From: Aestuariicoccus sp032586235
GTDB lineage: Bacteria; Pseudomonadota; Alphaproteobacteria; Rhodobacterales; Rhodobacteraceae
Length of the DNA stretch: 64,000 nucleotides
Direction: 5' to 3'
Assembly: GCF_032586235.1 (NCBI RefSeq)
Contig: NZ_JAWHTD010000020.1
Coordinates: 6,892 to 70,891, forward strand
Below, one piece after another: positions 33,625 through 42,011 of this stretch. Made by a program: the position numbers and the translations under genes. The first letter of the stretch is position 1, and the number at the start of each line of letters is the position of its first letter. Below the pieces are notes generated by a model that saw nothing but the letters and a program-made list of their open reading frames with translations, ran no database searches and was not told where the DNA came from.

Positions 33625-33740
33625 GTGAAGTCCTCCAATACCACGGACCTACCTCTTCGACGCGGATTTTACGCAAACCCTCGCAAGTCCTGCGGTGGAT
33701 ATGGGGCAGACGAAATTTTATTTCACGAAAAATGTGGTTT

Positions 33741-33766
33741 AAATGTTAAGTATTGCCTTAACATTT
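33741..33766. promoter_or_regulatory. AT-rich inverted repeat between tctC and the ScfR-type gene
   Basis: AAATGTTAAG and CTTAACATTT form a perfect 10-bp inverted repeat with spacer TATTGC, within the only strongly AT-rich patch nearby (33705-33785). It is a good candidate operator or promoter-overlapping site controlling both divergent genes. Confidence 0.65.
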
Positions 33767-33772
33767 TATTTA

Positions 33773-33788
33773 TTTGTAAACTTGTAAC
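33773..33788 (+). promoter_or_regulatory. Direct repeat abutting the ScfR-type start codon
   Basis: TTTGTAAA immediately followed by CTTGTAAC, one base before the ATG at 33790. ScfR/RamB-type regulators are known to bind paired 8-bp TTTGCAAA-like half-sites, so this may be an autoregulatory site. No separate Shine-Dalgarno is visible, suggesting a leaderless or weakly translated mRNA. Confidence 0.5.
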
Positions 33789-33789
33789 C

Positions 33790-35196
33790 ATGAGAAAGAC
33801 CTTCGTCGGCCCCCAATTGCGGCAACTGCGCCGCCTGAACAACCACACCCAGGCGGAAATGGCCAAGCGTCTGGGCATCAGCCCGGCTTATGTCAACCTG
33901 CTGGAAAACAACCAAAGAAGCCTGTCGGTACAGGTTCTGCTCTCCTTGACCGAGAGTTACGGCGTCGACCTCAAGACGCTGGTGCAGGACCAGGAGACAA
34001 ACCGCCTCGCCGATCTGCGCGCCGCTGTGCGCGATCCGGTGTTTTCCGGCCCGGCCCCCGATCTGGCGGAACTGCGCGGCGCGCTTGATCACGCGCCAGG
34101 CGTGGCCGAGCGGTTCCTTCAGCTTTACCAGAATCACCGCGCGCTGATGGATCAGGTCAAGAAGATCGGCGGCGAGGGATCGGCGCGCGATCTGCTGCTG
34201 ATATCGCCCGAAACCGCGATCCACGATTATTTCCGCGACCGGGGCAACCATTTCGACGCGCTGGAAACCGCAGCCACCGCGCTGCGCGACCGGGTGGGCG
34301 GCAGCGCCGACGACATGTACACCCTGCTCAAACGTCAGCTGAGGGTCGAGCACGGGATCCAGACCGGCCTGCGGCGAATCACCGACATGCCCGACAGCCT
34401 GCGCGTCTTCGACGAGGACGAGCAAATCGTCCATCTGTCCGAGGCGTTGGACCACACCAACCGGATCTTTCAGCTGGCGCATGTGCTGGGCATGGTCGAG
34501 GCGACACAGATCGTTGACGGCCTGGTCGACGGCAGCGGCATCGACACCAATGCCGGGCGCGAGCGGCTACGGGTCGAGCTGAACAATTATTTCGCCGGCG
34601 CGATGCTGATGCCCTACGACGCCTTTCTCGAATTGGCCGAGGCGACGCTTTACGACATCGACCGGCTGGCTGCGGCCTTCGGCGTCAGCTTCGAGCAGGT
34701 CTGCCACCGGCTGACCACGTTGCAGCGCGACGGCGCGCGCGGGGTGCCGTTCTTCTTTCTGCGCGTGGACCGCGCTGGCAACGTCACCAAGCGGTTCAAC
34801 GCCACCGCCTTCACCCTCGCCGAAGAGGGCGGCTCCTGCCCGATCTGGGACATCCACGGCGCGTTCCGCGTGCCCGGGGTGATCGTGCCGCAATTCGTCG
34901 AACTGCCCGAGGGCGGCCAATTCTTCACAGTCTCGCGCACCACCGACCGGCCGGTCTTCAGCCGCCAGACCCAGGACCGCCGACTGGTCGTCGCCATCGG
35001 CTGCGAGCGCGTCCATGCCGAGCGAATCGGCTATGCCCAGCGGTTCAACATGGACGACCCCAACCTCTTCAGCCCGATCGGCATCAACTGCCAGCTCTGC
35101 CCGCGGCAGGCCTGTTCGCAGCGCGCGCATCAGCCCTTGCACATGAACCTGCCCATCGACGCCCACCGCCGCGGCAGCACTCGCTACGAGAGCTGA
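33790..35196 (+). CDS. ScfR-family (short-chain fatty acyl) XRE transcriptional regulator
   Basis: 468 residues. N-terminal XRE helix-turn-helix (PQLRQLRRLNNHTQAEMAKRLGISPAYVNLLENNQRSLSVQVLLSL, ~7-55), then an IrrE/DUF955-like domain in which the peptidase HExxH is degenerate (FQLAHVLGMVE), then a DUF2083-type C-terminus with a Cys cluster (GINCQLCPRQACSQRAHQP). This matches regulators such as RamB, PrpR and Rhodobacter PccR, which sense acyl-CoAs. Divergent from tctCBA-CoA ligase, so it probably controls that operon in response to the acyl-CoA made there (inference). Confidence 0.9.
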   Translation: MRKTFVGPQLRQLRRLNNHTQAEMAKRLGISPAYVNLLENNQRSLSVQVLLSLTESYGVDLKTLVQDQETNRLADLRAAVRDPVFSGPAPDLAELRGALDHAPGVAERFLQLYQNHRALMDQVKKIGGEGSARDLLLISPETAIHDYFRDRGNHFDALETAATALRDRVGGSADDMYTLLKRQLRVEHGIQTGLRRITDMPDSLRVFDEDEQIVHLSEALDHTNRIFQLAHVLGMVEATQIVDGLVDGSGIDTNAGRERLRVELNNYFAGAMLMPYDAFLELAEATLYDIDRLAAAFGVSFEQVCHRLTTLQRDGARGVPFFFLRVDRAGNVTKRFNATAFTLAEEGGSCPIWDIHGAFRVPGVIVPQFVELPEGGQFFTVSRTTDRPVFSRQTQDRRLVVAIGCERVHAERIGYAQRFNMDDPNLFSPIGINCQLCPRQACSQRAHQPLHMNLPIDAHRRGSTRYES

Positions 35197-35329
35197 GACC
35201 GTCCCTCGCCCCCGGGGGCGAGAAGGTGAATTCGGGGAACGGTTTGTTAATCCGGCGTGCGTATCCCTGCCGCATCGCCCGCGGCTATCCGGCGCCCGGG
35301 CCCCCGACCGGAGGCCGCCTGCGCAGATC

Positions 35330-35617
35330 ATGACATCACAGCCACGCACATATGCCCTTGCCCCGGCCCGCGCCCGCAGCGGGGAAGACCCGCTTCTGGC
35401 CTTTCTGAACGCGGCGCGCGGCAGCGACGTGCACCTCTCGGTCCGAGAGGTGACGCGCCTGGACGCGCAGCGCCTGCAAACTCTTCTCGTGGCCGAACGG
35501 CAATGGTTGGCCGATGGCCGGGGCTTCGTTCTTTCCGACATGGCCGATGCCTTTCGCGCCGGCCTGGAACGCCTCGGCCTGGCCCCCGATCACTTCGACA
35601 AGGATGCGCCCCGATGA
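35330..35617 (+). CDS. cheS: CheS-like STAS-domain chemotaxis protein
   Basis: 95-residue STAS-like protein (VHLSVREVTRLDAQRLQTLLVAERQWLADGRGFVLSDMADAFRAGLERLGL). In Sinorhizobium meliloti the 97-residue CheS occupies the same place immediately before cheY1-cheA, binds CheA, and speeds loss of phosphate from CheY1. Its ATGA overlap with cheY1 and its size support CheS by synteny; sequence alone shows only a STAS-type fold. First gene of the chemotaxis operon; nothing recognisable is seen in the 133 bp before it. Confidence 0.8.
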   Translation: MTSQPRTYALAPARARSGEDPLLAFLNAARGSDVHLSVREVTRLDAQRLQTLLVAERQWLADGRGFVLSDMADAFRAGLERLGLAPDHFDKDAPR

Positions 35618-35988
35618 CAACAAAGGTTCTCGCCATTGACGATTCCCGCACGATTCGAAACTTGCTTCGGGCGTCGCTGGAAAGCGCCGGATTCGAATTT
35701 CACGCGGCCTGCGACGGCGTCGAAGGCGTCGAACGCTTCGCCGAGGTCGATCCGGACGTTGTGATCACCGATATCAACATGCCGAACATGGACGGCTACG
35801 GGGTGATCGACACGCTGCGCAGCGGCCCGCACCAGACCAGTGTGCCGATCATCGTGCTGACCACCGAAAGCTCGGCCGAGTTGAAGACCCGCGCCCGCGA
35901 CGCGGGGGCCACGGGATGGATCGTAAAACCGTTCGACGATGCATCGCTTGTGTCGGTGCTGCGCCGCCTCACCGGGCATGTGTCCTGA
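35614..35988 (+). CDS. cheY: Chemotaxis response regulator CheY (CheY1 position)
   Basis: 124-residue single receiver domain with acidic pocket Asp9/Asp10, phospho-acceptor Asp53 (DVVITDINMPNMDG), Thr in VLTTESS and Lys in IVKPFDD. In the rhizobial arrangement the CheY encoded between cheS and cheA is CheY1, a phosphate sink rather than the motor regulator; assignment by position. Starts within the cheS stop (ATGA) and stops 1 bp before cheA. Confidence 0.92.
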   Translation: MTTKVLAIDDSRTIRNLLRASLESAGFEFHAACDGVEGVERFAEVDPDVVITDINMPNMDGYGVIDTLRSGPHQTSVPIIVLTTESSAELKTRARDAGATGWIVKPFDDASLVSVLRRLTGHVS

Positions 35989-35989
35989 C

Positions 35990-38113
35990 ATGTCGGGCAA
36001 AGCGATCCGCGACACGTTTTTCGAGGAATGCGAAGAGCTTCTCGAGGCGTTGGTCGAAGGTCTCTCCGGCATGGAAGAGACCGACAACGATCCCGAAGTG
36101 GTCAACGCGGTGTTCCGCGCCGTGCATTCGATCAAGGGCGGCGCCGGGGCCTTCGCGCTGGACGACCTCGTGGGCTTTGCCCACACGTTCGAGACGGTGC
36201 TGGACAAGGTCCGCTCTCGCGAGCTGACGGTCGATGCCGACCTGATGCGCCTTTTCCACCGCTCCGGCGATACGCTGGCCGATCAGGTCGAGGCCGCGCG
36301 CGACGAACGCGAAGCCAACGCCGCCCAGACAGAGGCGCTCACCAAAGAGCTCGAAGGCTATCTTGGCGCCGAGGATCTGGAAGACACGTTCTCCTTCGAC
36401 GCCGTCACGCTGGATTTCGACACCCCCGCCGCCATCGATCTCGGGCCGCTGGACACCGGCCCGACGACCTATCGGATCCGGTTCGAGCCCCGCCGGGGGC
36501 TCTACGACAATGGCCACGAGCCGCTTTTGCTGTTCGACGCGCTGGCCGAACTCGGCGACCTGACCGTGCGCGCCGATCCGGGCGATCTGCCGGACCTCGA
36601 TTGCTATGACCCCGCCGACGGACCGCTGGCATGGGACCTCGAACTGACCACGGCAGAACCCGAAACCGTGCTGCACGAGGTCTTCGAATTCGTCGAGGGC
36701 CTGTGCGCGCTGCACATCACGATCCGCGAGGACGCGCCCGTGCCCGACATCCCCCTGCCCGACACGCCCGAGCCGGAGGGAAACGTCGAGGCCCCTGCCG
36801 GGCCTGATCGCGACGCCACCCCCGATCCCGCGCCCGCCCCGCAAACCGACGGCGCCCCGGCGCCGGCCAAGGCCGAGCGGGACAGCAGGGGTCCGAAACC
36901 GACGCTTCGCGTCGATCTCGACCGTGTCGACCGGCTGATCAACACCGTGGGCGAGCTGATCATCAACCAGGCCATGATCTCGCAGCGCATCGAAGAGCTG
37001 GACCTGCCCACTGTCGCGCATCTGACCAACGAGCTCGAGGCCTACAAACTGCTGGCCCGCGACATCCAGGAAGGCGTGATGGCGATCCGCGCGCAGCCGG
37101 TCAAGCCGCTCTTCCAGCGCATGTCCCGCATCGTGCGCGAGGCCTCGGAGGTGACCGGCAAGACCGCGCGGCTGGAAACCTCGGGCGATTCCACCGAGGT
37201 CGACAAGACCGTGATCGAACGGCTGGCCGACCCGCTGACCCACATGATCCGCAATGCCGTCGACCACGGCCTGGAAACCCCCGAGGGCCGCGAGGCCGCG
37301 GGAAAAGGCAAAACCGGCACGATCCGCCTTTCCGCCTCGCACCGCTCGGGCAGCGTCTTCATCGAAGTGGCCGACGACGGTGCCGGGCTCAACCGCGAGA
37401 AAATCCTCGAAACCGCCACCCGCAAGAACCTGATCCCGCCGGACAGCGAACTGACCGATGCCGAGATCGACAACCTTCTGTTCCTGCCCGGCTTTTCCAC
37501 CGCCGGCACCGTGTCGAACCTGTCGGGCCGCGGGGTCGGCATGGATGTGGTCAAGAACGCGGTGAACGCCCTGGGCGGGCGGATTTCGATCGCCTCCGTT
37601 CCGGGCGAAGGCACGACCTTCACGATCATTCTGCCGCTGACGCTCGCGGTGATGGACGGGTTCGTGATATCGGTCGGCAGCCAGACCATGGTCATACCGA
37701 TCGCCTCGATCCTCGAAACGGTGCGCCCGTCATCGCGCGATCTGCACCGGATCGGCGCCGATGGCGCGGTGCTATCGGTGCGCGGCAGCTATGTGCCCAT
37801 TGTCGATGTGGCGCGGAACCTCGGCCTCGCGGGCGCGGAAACAAAGCGCGGCAACGGCGTGCTGCTGCTGGTCCACACCGAGGCCAGTGGCCTGACCGCG
37901 CTGCGCGTCGACGCCATCCACGACCAGCGCCAGGTGGTCATCAAGAGCCTGGAAAACAATTACGGCACGATCGAGGGCGTGTCGGCCGCGACGATCCTGG
38001 GGGACGGCAAGATCGCGCTGATCCTCGATCCGGACGAGCTTGTCCGGCTGCCCGCCGACGCGGTCGCCCCCGCCCCCCTGCCAGCCCAGCGAATGGAGAT
38101 CCGTCATGCTTGA
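35990..38113 (+). CDS. cheA: Chemotaxis histidine kinase CheA
   Basis: 707-residue cytoplasmic kinase. P1 Hpt domain with phospho-His46 (VHSIKGGAGAF). A P2-like CheY-binding region (~150-250) is followed by an acidic/proline linker (~250-300). Next come P3 dimerisation (LRVDLDRVDRLINTVGELIINQAMI), the P4 ATPase (N box HMIRNAVDHGLETPEGREAAGK, G1 VADDGAGLNREKI, GFSTAGTVSNLSGRGVGMDVVK, GEGTTFTIILPLTLA), and P5 CheW-like (DGFVISVGSQTMVIPIASILE). All catalytic motifs are intact. Overlaps cheW by 8 bp. Confidence 0.97.
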   Translation: MSGKAIRDTFFEECEELLEALVEGLSGMEETDNDPEVVNAVFRAVHSIKGGAGAFALDDLVGFAHTFETVLDKVRSRELTVDADLMRLFHRSGDTLADQVEAARDEREANAAQTEALTKELEGYLGAEDLEDTFSFDAVTLDFDTPAAIDLGPLDTGPTTYRIRFEPRRGLYDNGHEPLLLFDALAELGDLTVRADPGDLPDLDCYDPADGPLAWDLELTTAEPETVLHEVFEFVEGLCALHITIREDAPVPDIPLPDTPEPEGNVEAPAGPDRDATPDPAPAPQTDGAPAPAKAERDSRGPKPTLRVDLDRVDRLINTVGELIINQAMISQRIEELDLPTVAHLTNELEAYKLLARDIQEGVMAIRAQPVKPLFQRMSRIVREASEVTGKTARLETSGDSTEVDKTVIERLADPLTHMIRNAVDHGLETPEGREAAGKGKTGTIRLSASHRSGSVFIEVADDGAGLNREKILETATRKNLIPPDSELTDAEIDNLLFLPGFSTAGTVSNLSGRGVGMDVVKNAVNALGGRISIASVPGEGTTFTIILPLTLAVMDGFVISVGSQTMVIPIASILETVRPSSRDLHRIGADGAVLSVRGSYVPIVDVARNLGLAGAETKRGNGVLLLVHTEASGLTALRVDAIHDQRQVVIKSLENNYGTIEGVSAATILGDGKIALILDPDELVRLPADAVAPAPLPAQRMEIRHA

Positions 38114-38573
38114 CGCCACAGAATCGTCCGTCGAAGCCCCCTTCGAATTCATCACCTTTTCCGCCGGCGGGCAGAGCTTTTGCCTCGAGATCACCCAAAT
38201 CCGCGAGATCCGGCGCTGGACTCCGGTCACGCTGCTGCCGCACACGCCCGAGGACGTGCTGGGGGTGATGAACCTGCGCGGCGCCGTGATTCCGATCTTC
38301 GATCTGTCGGCGCGCTTCGGTCTGGGCAAGACCTGGGACAACGAGCGCAACGTGGTGATCGTCGCCGCGACCGAGGGCAACACGATCGGGCTGCTGGTCG
38401 AATCGGTGTCTGAAATCCTGTCGGTGCAGAAGGATGCGATCCAGGAAACGCCCGATGTGAAATCCGAATTCGCCCGCGACAGCATCCTCGGCGTCATATC
38501 GGTCGACGAGGCGATGATCCGCGTGGTGAACCTGGCCAATGTGGTCAGCCCCGAAGCGGCGGGCGCCGCATGA
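38106..38573 (+). CDS. cheW: Chemotaxis coupling protein CheW
   Basis: 155-residue SH3-like scaffold (FITFSAGGQSFCLEITQIREIRRWTPVTLLPHTPEDVLGVMNLRGAVIPIFDLSARFGLG) linking CheA to receptors. Full CheW length with the conserved NLRG and P-I-DL motifs. Start ATG 38106 lies inside the cheA end; it overlaps cheR by ATGA. No receptor gene is present in the window. Confidence 0.95.
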   Translation: MLDATESSVEAPFEFITFSAGGQSFCLEITQIREIRRWTPVTLLPHTPEDVLGVMNLRGAVIPIFDLSARFGLGKTWDNERNVVIVAATEGNTIGLLVESVSEILSVQKDAIQETPDVKSEFARDSILGVISVDEAMIRVVNLANVVSPEAAGAA

Positions 38574-39436
38574 TCGCCAAAGCCGCGGACGACGCGCTCG
38601 GCGAGTACGACTTCACCGAGGCGCATTTTCGCCAGATCGCGGATCTGGCGCACCGCCGCTACGGGCTCAACCTTGCCGAGACCAAGAAGCCTCTGGTCTA
38701 TTCGCGCCTCGCACGGCGGCTTCGGGCCCGCGGGCTTGCCGATTTCTCGGCCTATCTCGAGCTGATCAAACGCGACGGAGAAACCGAGGAGGAAACCGCC
38801 TTCGTCAGCGCGCTGACAACCAATGTCACCAGTTTCTTTCGTGAGAACCATTACTTCGAACTTTTGCAGGGCCGCGGCCTGCCGGTCATGGCGCGCCAGC
38901 TGGAGGCGGGGCAGCGCGTGCGTCTTTGGTCGGCGGGCTGCTCGTCCGGCGAAGAGCCCTATTCGCTGGCCATGACCCTGCTGGAACACCTGCCCGGCGC
39001 CGCCCGGCGCGATGTGCGCATTCTGGCCACCGACATCGACCCGGCGGTCGTGTCGATGGCGCAGGCCGGGCGCTACAGCGACGAGTCGGTGGCCACCATT
39101 CCACAGGCCTTGCGTGACCGATACGTGACCGGATCCGGGGACCCGCGCAAACCTAACCAGATGGCGCCATCGGTGCGCGACATGGTCAAGATTGCCGAGC
39201 TGAACCTGATGACGGACTGGCCGTTCAAGGGCCCGTTCGACGCCATCTTTTGCCGCAACGTGGCGATCTATTTCGACAAGCCGACGCAGGCACGGCTCTG
39301 GGAAAGGTTCGTCGGGCTGCTGCGCGAGGGCGGGCTGCTTTTCATCGGCCATTCCGAACGCGTCACGGGCCCGGCAACTGCGGCGCTCGAAACCATCGGG
39401 ATCACCGCCTACGCAAAACGAACAAACCCAAAATGA
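38570..39436 (+). CDS. cheR: Chemotaxis protein methyltransferase CheR
   Basis: 288 residues. N-terminal helical domain (FRQIADLAHRRYGLNLAETKKPLVYSRLARRLRARG) and a SAM-dependent methyltransferase domain (LWSAGCSSGEEPYSLAM, ILATDIDPAVVSMAQAGRY, FDAIFCRNVAIYFDKPTQARLWERF). Methylates receptor glutamates. The classic GxSxGEEPYS SAM motif is intact (GCSSGEEPYS). Confidence 0.96.
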   Translation: MIAKAADDALGEYDFTEAHFRQIADLAHRRYGLNLAETKKPLVYSRLARRLRARGLADFSAYLELIKRDGETEEETAFVSALTTNVTSFFRENHYFELLQGRGLPVMARQLEAGQRVRLWSAGCSSGEEPYSLAMTLLEHLPGAARRDVRILATDIDPAVVSMAQAGRYSDESVATIPQALRDRYVTGSGDPRKPNQMAPSVRDMVKIAELNLMTDWPFKGPFDAIFCRNVAIYFDKPTQARLWERFVGLLREGGLLFIGHSERVTGPATAALETIGITAYAKRTNPK

Positions 39437-39454
39437 GCAGTTGAGGAGACCAGA

Positions 39455-39841
39455 ATGGGATTGAAGGAATCGCTCCGCGTGATGGTGGTCGATGACATGG
39501 CCACGAGCCGCGGGCTGATCACGCAGGCGCTCGACGAGATCGGCATCAAGAATTACCTCACCGAAAACGACGGCCGCAGCGCGTTCACGCAATTGGCGTC
39601 GCGGCCCGTGCATCTGGTGCTGTCGGATTACAACATGCCCGGCATGGACGGGCTGGGGTTGCTGCAGGCGGTGCGGCAGAACAAGGCCACCCAGCGCATG
39701 GGGTTCATTCTGGTCACCGGCAAGCCGACGCCGCAGATCGTGGCGGACGCCAAGCGGCTGGGGTTGAACAACATGATCAAGAAGCCCTTTACCTCCGCCG
39801 CGATGAAGCAATGCATAGAAAGCGTGGTGGGCCGGTTGTGA
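39455..39841 (+). CDS. cheY: Chemotaxis response regulator CheY (CheY2 position)
   Basis: 128-residue receiver with Asp13/Asp14, phospho-acceptor Asp58 (LVLSDYNMPGMDGLG), Thr in LVTGK and Lys in IKKPF. Length and Asp58 position match rhizobial CheY2, the main flagellar-motor regulator, while the upstream paralogue fits CheY1. Preceded by GAGGAG. Its TGA overlaps the next ATG (TGATG). Confidence 0.93.
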   Translation: MGLKESLRVMVVDDMATSRGLITQALDEIGIKNYLTENDGRSAFTQLASRPVHLVLSDYNMPGMDGLGLLQAVRQNKATQRMGFILVTGKPTPQIVADAKRLGLNNMIKKPFTSAAMKQCIESVVGRL

Positions 39842-40194
39842 TGGCGGCCCCGTCCTCACTCCGGTTGGCGCCGCGCGAGGCCATCGCGCTTTTGGGCGAG
39901 GAGATCGCCCGCCTGTCGCAACGGCTCTTGCGGTTGGAAGACGGGATCGAGGCGCTTTGCACGGACGACGGCGTCACCCGGTCGGATGCGTTGAAGCATC
40001 TGCAGGAAATCGACGTGCTGGTGCAATCCGCCGAGGCGCTTGCCGGCTATGCGCAAAGCCTGGCGTCCCGGATCGGGGACGAGACCCCGGTCGATATCGG
40101 GCCGCTTTTGAACGCCCTGCCGCTGCGGGATCTGGCCAATCGGCTGGGCGGGGAGGAGGCGGAAGGCGGCCATCACGGCTTTGAGCTGCTGTGA
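39841..40194 (+). CDS. Small helical protein of the che operon, candidate CheT/CheZ-like CheY phosphatase
   Basis: 117 residues, predicted almost entirely helical with heptad-like Leu spacing (ALLGEEIARLSQRLLRLEDGIEAL; LKHLQEIDVLVQSAEALAGYAQSLA). The second helix carries Asp58-V-L-V-Gln62, a DxxxQ motif like the catalytic motif of CheZ and of the recently described rhizobial CheT. It is coupled to cheY2 (TGATG) and followed by cheB. Not recognisable as a named family by sequence; the phosphatase idea rests on the motif, size, helicity and position. Confidence 0.7.
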   Translation: MAAPSSLRLAPREAIALLGEEIARLSQRLLRLEDGIEALCTDDGVTRSDALKHLQEIDVLVQSAEALAGYAQSLASRIGDETPVDIGPLLNALPLRDLANRLGGEEAEGGHHGFELL

Positions 40195-40234
40195 AGTCGG
40201 CCGTGCGCATCCATGCAACGAAGAGGGACCTGAC

Positions 40235-41233
40235 ATGACCCGTGTTTCCGTCGTTCTGGCCTTGCAGGACGCCGCGATCAACGACCGGTTTTCCCGCGGC
40301 CTGTCCGGCGTGCCGGGGCTGCGCGTGGTCTGCCGCACCCGCGATCTGGCCGCCACCTATGCCTATGTCGAGGAATTCGCCCCCGACGTGGTGGTGATCG
40401 GAAACGCGCTTGCCGCAAAGCCGGAATTCGAGGTGATGCGCGCGCTCTTCGCCACGTTCGACGTGCGCTGGCTGGTGATCCGCGACGCGCCTTCGACGGC
40501 GCAGGCCCAGACCGCGAAAAGCGGCCTTTTCGAGATTGACGGCGCGGCGGCGCCCGACCGGCTGGCAGAGACGATACTGGCGGTCGCGCGGTCCGAACGA
40601 CGCGGGCAGCCCGCCGCGCCGAAACGGCCCGCCACGGCAGCATTCGACGACAGCCTGATCCTGATCGGCGCATCGACCGGCGGCATCGACGCGCTGATGA
40701 CCGTCCTGCGGCATTTCCCGCCGAACTGCCCGCCGGTCCTGATCGTGCAGCACACCGGCGCGGGCTTCGGGCCGAGCCTTGCCGGGCTGCTGGACCGGCA
40801 ATGCCCGGCGCGCGTGCGTCTGGCCGCCGACGGCCAGCCCATAGAGACCGGCACGGTGGCGCTGGCGGCGGGGTGCAAGGCGCATATACAACTGGCCGAC
40901 GGCGACGGCAAACGCCTGCGGCTGGTGCCCGGCGCGCCGGTCAGCGGCCATATGCCGTCGATCGACATGCTGTTTCGCTCGGCGGTGCCGGTGGCGCGGC
41001 GCTGCATCGCGGTGCAGTTGACCGGCATGGGGCGCGACGGGGCCGCGGGCATGCGGCAGCTCTTCGACGCAGGCGCCCGGACCCTGGCGCAGGACGAGGC
41101 GACCTCGACCGTTTATGGAATGCCGCGCGCGGCCGTGGAACTGGGCGGCGTGCAGCAAAGCGTGGCGCTGCCGGACATGGGCCAGGCCATCCTTGCCGCG
41201 TGCAAATCGCGCAAATCCCTGGAAAGGGGATGA
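40235..41233 (+). CDS. cheB: Chemotaxis methylesterase CheB with a degenerate receiver domain
   Basis: 332 residues. The C-terminal methylesterase domain has the full triad: Ser147 in LIGASTGGIDAL, His in LIVQHTGAGF, Asp in LTGMGRDGAAGM. The N-terminal ~120 residues align as a receiver fold, but the phospho-acceptor position is Gly56 (PDVVVIGNALAAK where PDVxxxDxxMP is expected) and the acidic DD pair after the first strand is absent (VVLALQDAA). It therefore cannot be phosphorylated in the normal way. GAGGG precedes ATG 40235; its TGA overlaps cheD. Confidence 0.93.
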   Translation: MTRVSVVLALQDAAINDRFSRGLSGVPGLRVVCRTRDLAATYAYVEEFAPDVVVIGNALAAKPEFEVMRALFATFDVRWLVIRDAPSTAQAQTAKSGLFEIDGAAAPDRLAETILAVARSERRGQPAAPKRPATAAFDDSLILIGASTGGIDALMTVLRHFPPNCPPVLIVQHTGAGFGPSLAGLLDRQCPARVRLAADGQPIETGTVALAAGCKAHIQLADGDGKRLRLVPGAPVSGHMPSIDMLFRSAVPVARRCIAVQLTGMGRDGAAGMRQLFDAGARTLAQDEATSTVYGMPRAAVELGGVQQSVALPDMGQAILAACKSRKSLERG

Positions 41234-41763
41234 ATATGACCCTGCCTGATCAGAAGACCGTCACCGTCATCCAGGGAGAATACGCGATCGCGGACGCGCC
41301 AAATGTCGTACTGTCGACGGTGCTGGGCTCTTGCGTGGCGGTGTGCCTGAACGACCCTGCAGCAAAAATCGGGGGGATGAACCATTTCCTGCTGCCCGAA
41401 AGGACCGAGAGCGGCCGCGGCGACGTCCGCTTTGGCGCCTATCTGATGGAACTGCTGATCAACGATCTGCTGAAACACGGGGCGCGCAAGGACAGAATGG
41501 TCGCCAAGCTTTTCGGCGGGGCGCGGATGAACGTCAACCTGCGCGACATCGGCGCGTCGAACGCGGCGTTCGCCCGGCGCTTTCTGGCGGACGAGGGCAT
41601 ACCTTGCGTCGCTGAAAGCCTGGGCGGCACCTCTGCCCGGCGGCTGCGGTTCTGGCCTCGGGCGGCGCGCGCGCAGCAGTTCCTGGTGCCCGACACGGTC
41701 GAGCCGGAGGTTCCGCCGCGCCCAGCGCCTCGGGCCGCCGATGCGGGAATCACCCTTTTCTGA
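41230..41763 (+). CDS. cheD: Chemoreceptor glutamine deamidase CheD
   Basis: 177 residues. Catalytic residues of the CheD family are visible: Thr30 and Cys35 in LSTVLGSCVAVCL and His52 in GGMNHFLLPE. Also KLFGGARMN and GGTSARRLRFWPRA. It deamidates receptor glutamines and usually talks to CheC/CheY, neither CheC nor receptors being present here. An alternative ATG lies two codons in (41236). Last gene of the operon; the C-terminal ~30 residues are proline-rich and variable. Confidence 0.93.
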   Translation: MNMTLPDQKTVTVIQGEYAIADAPNVVLSTVLGSCVAVCLNDPAAKIGGMNHFLLPERTESGRGDVRFGAYLMELLINDLLKHGARKDRMVAKLFGGARMNVNLRDIGASNAAFARRFLADEGIPCVAESLGGTSARRLRFWPRAARAQQFLVPDTVEPEVPPRPAPRAADAGITLF

Positions 41764-42011
41764 AGCTGTTCGGCCTTTTCAAAGGACCGTGTGGCGCAAC
41801 GGCCCACCGTTTCGATGTAGCCGTTCAATGCAGCAAGCCGCCGTCCCGCAGACGCAATATTCTAAGGCAGAACCGTTACAAAGCGGCCCCCACCCCGCGA
41901 ATTGGAAAGAAACCTTTACCAATTCCCACCGAAGTATTAAACAGTCTGCATCCGGTTCGCGCTTTGGGCCGGTAAGCTGCTGCGAGGGCGGCTTTAAAGT
42001 GGGAGGAAAAC

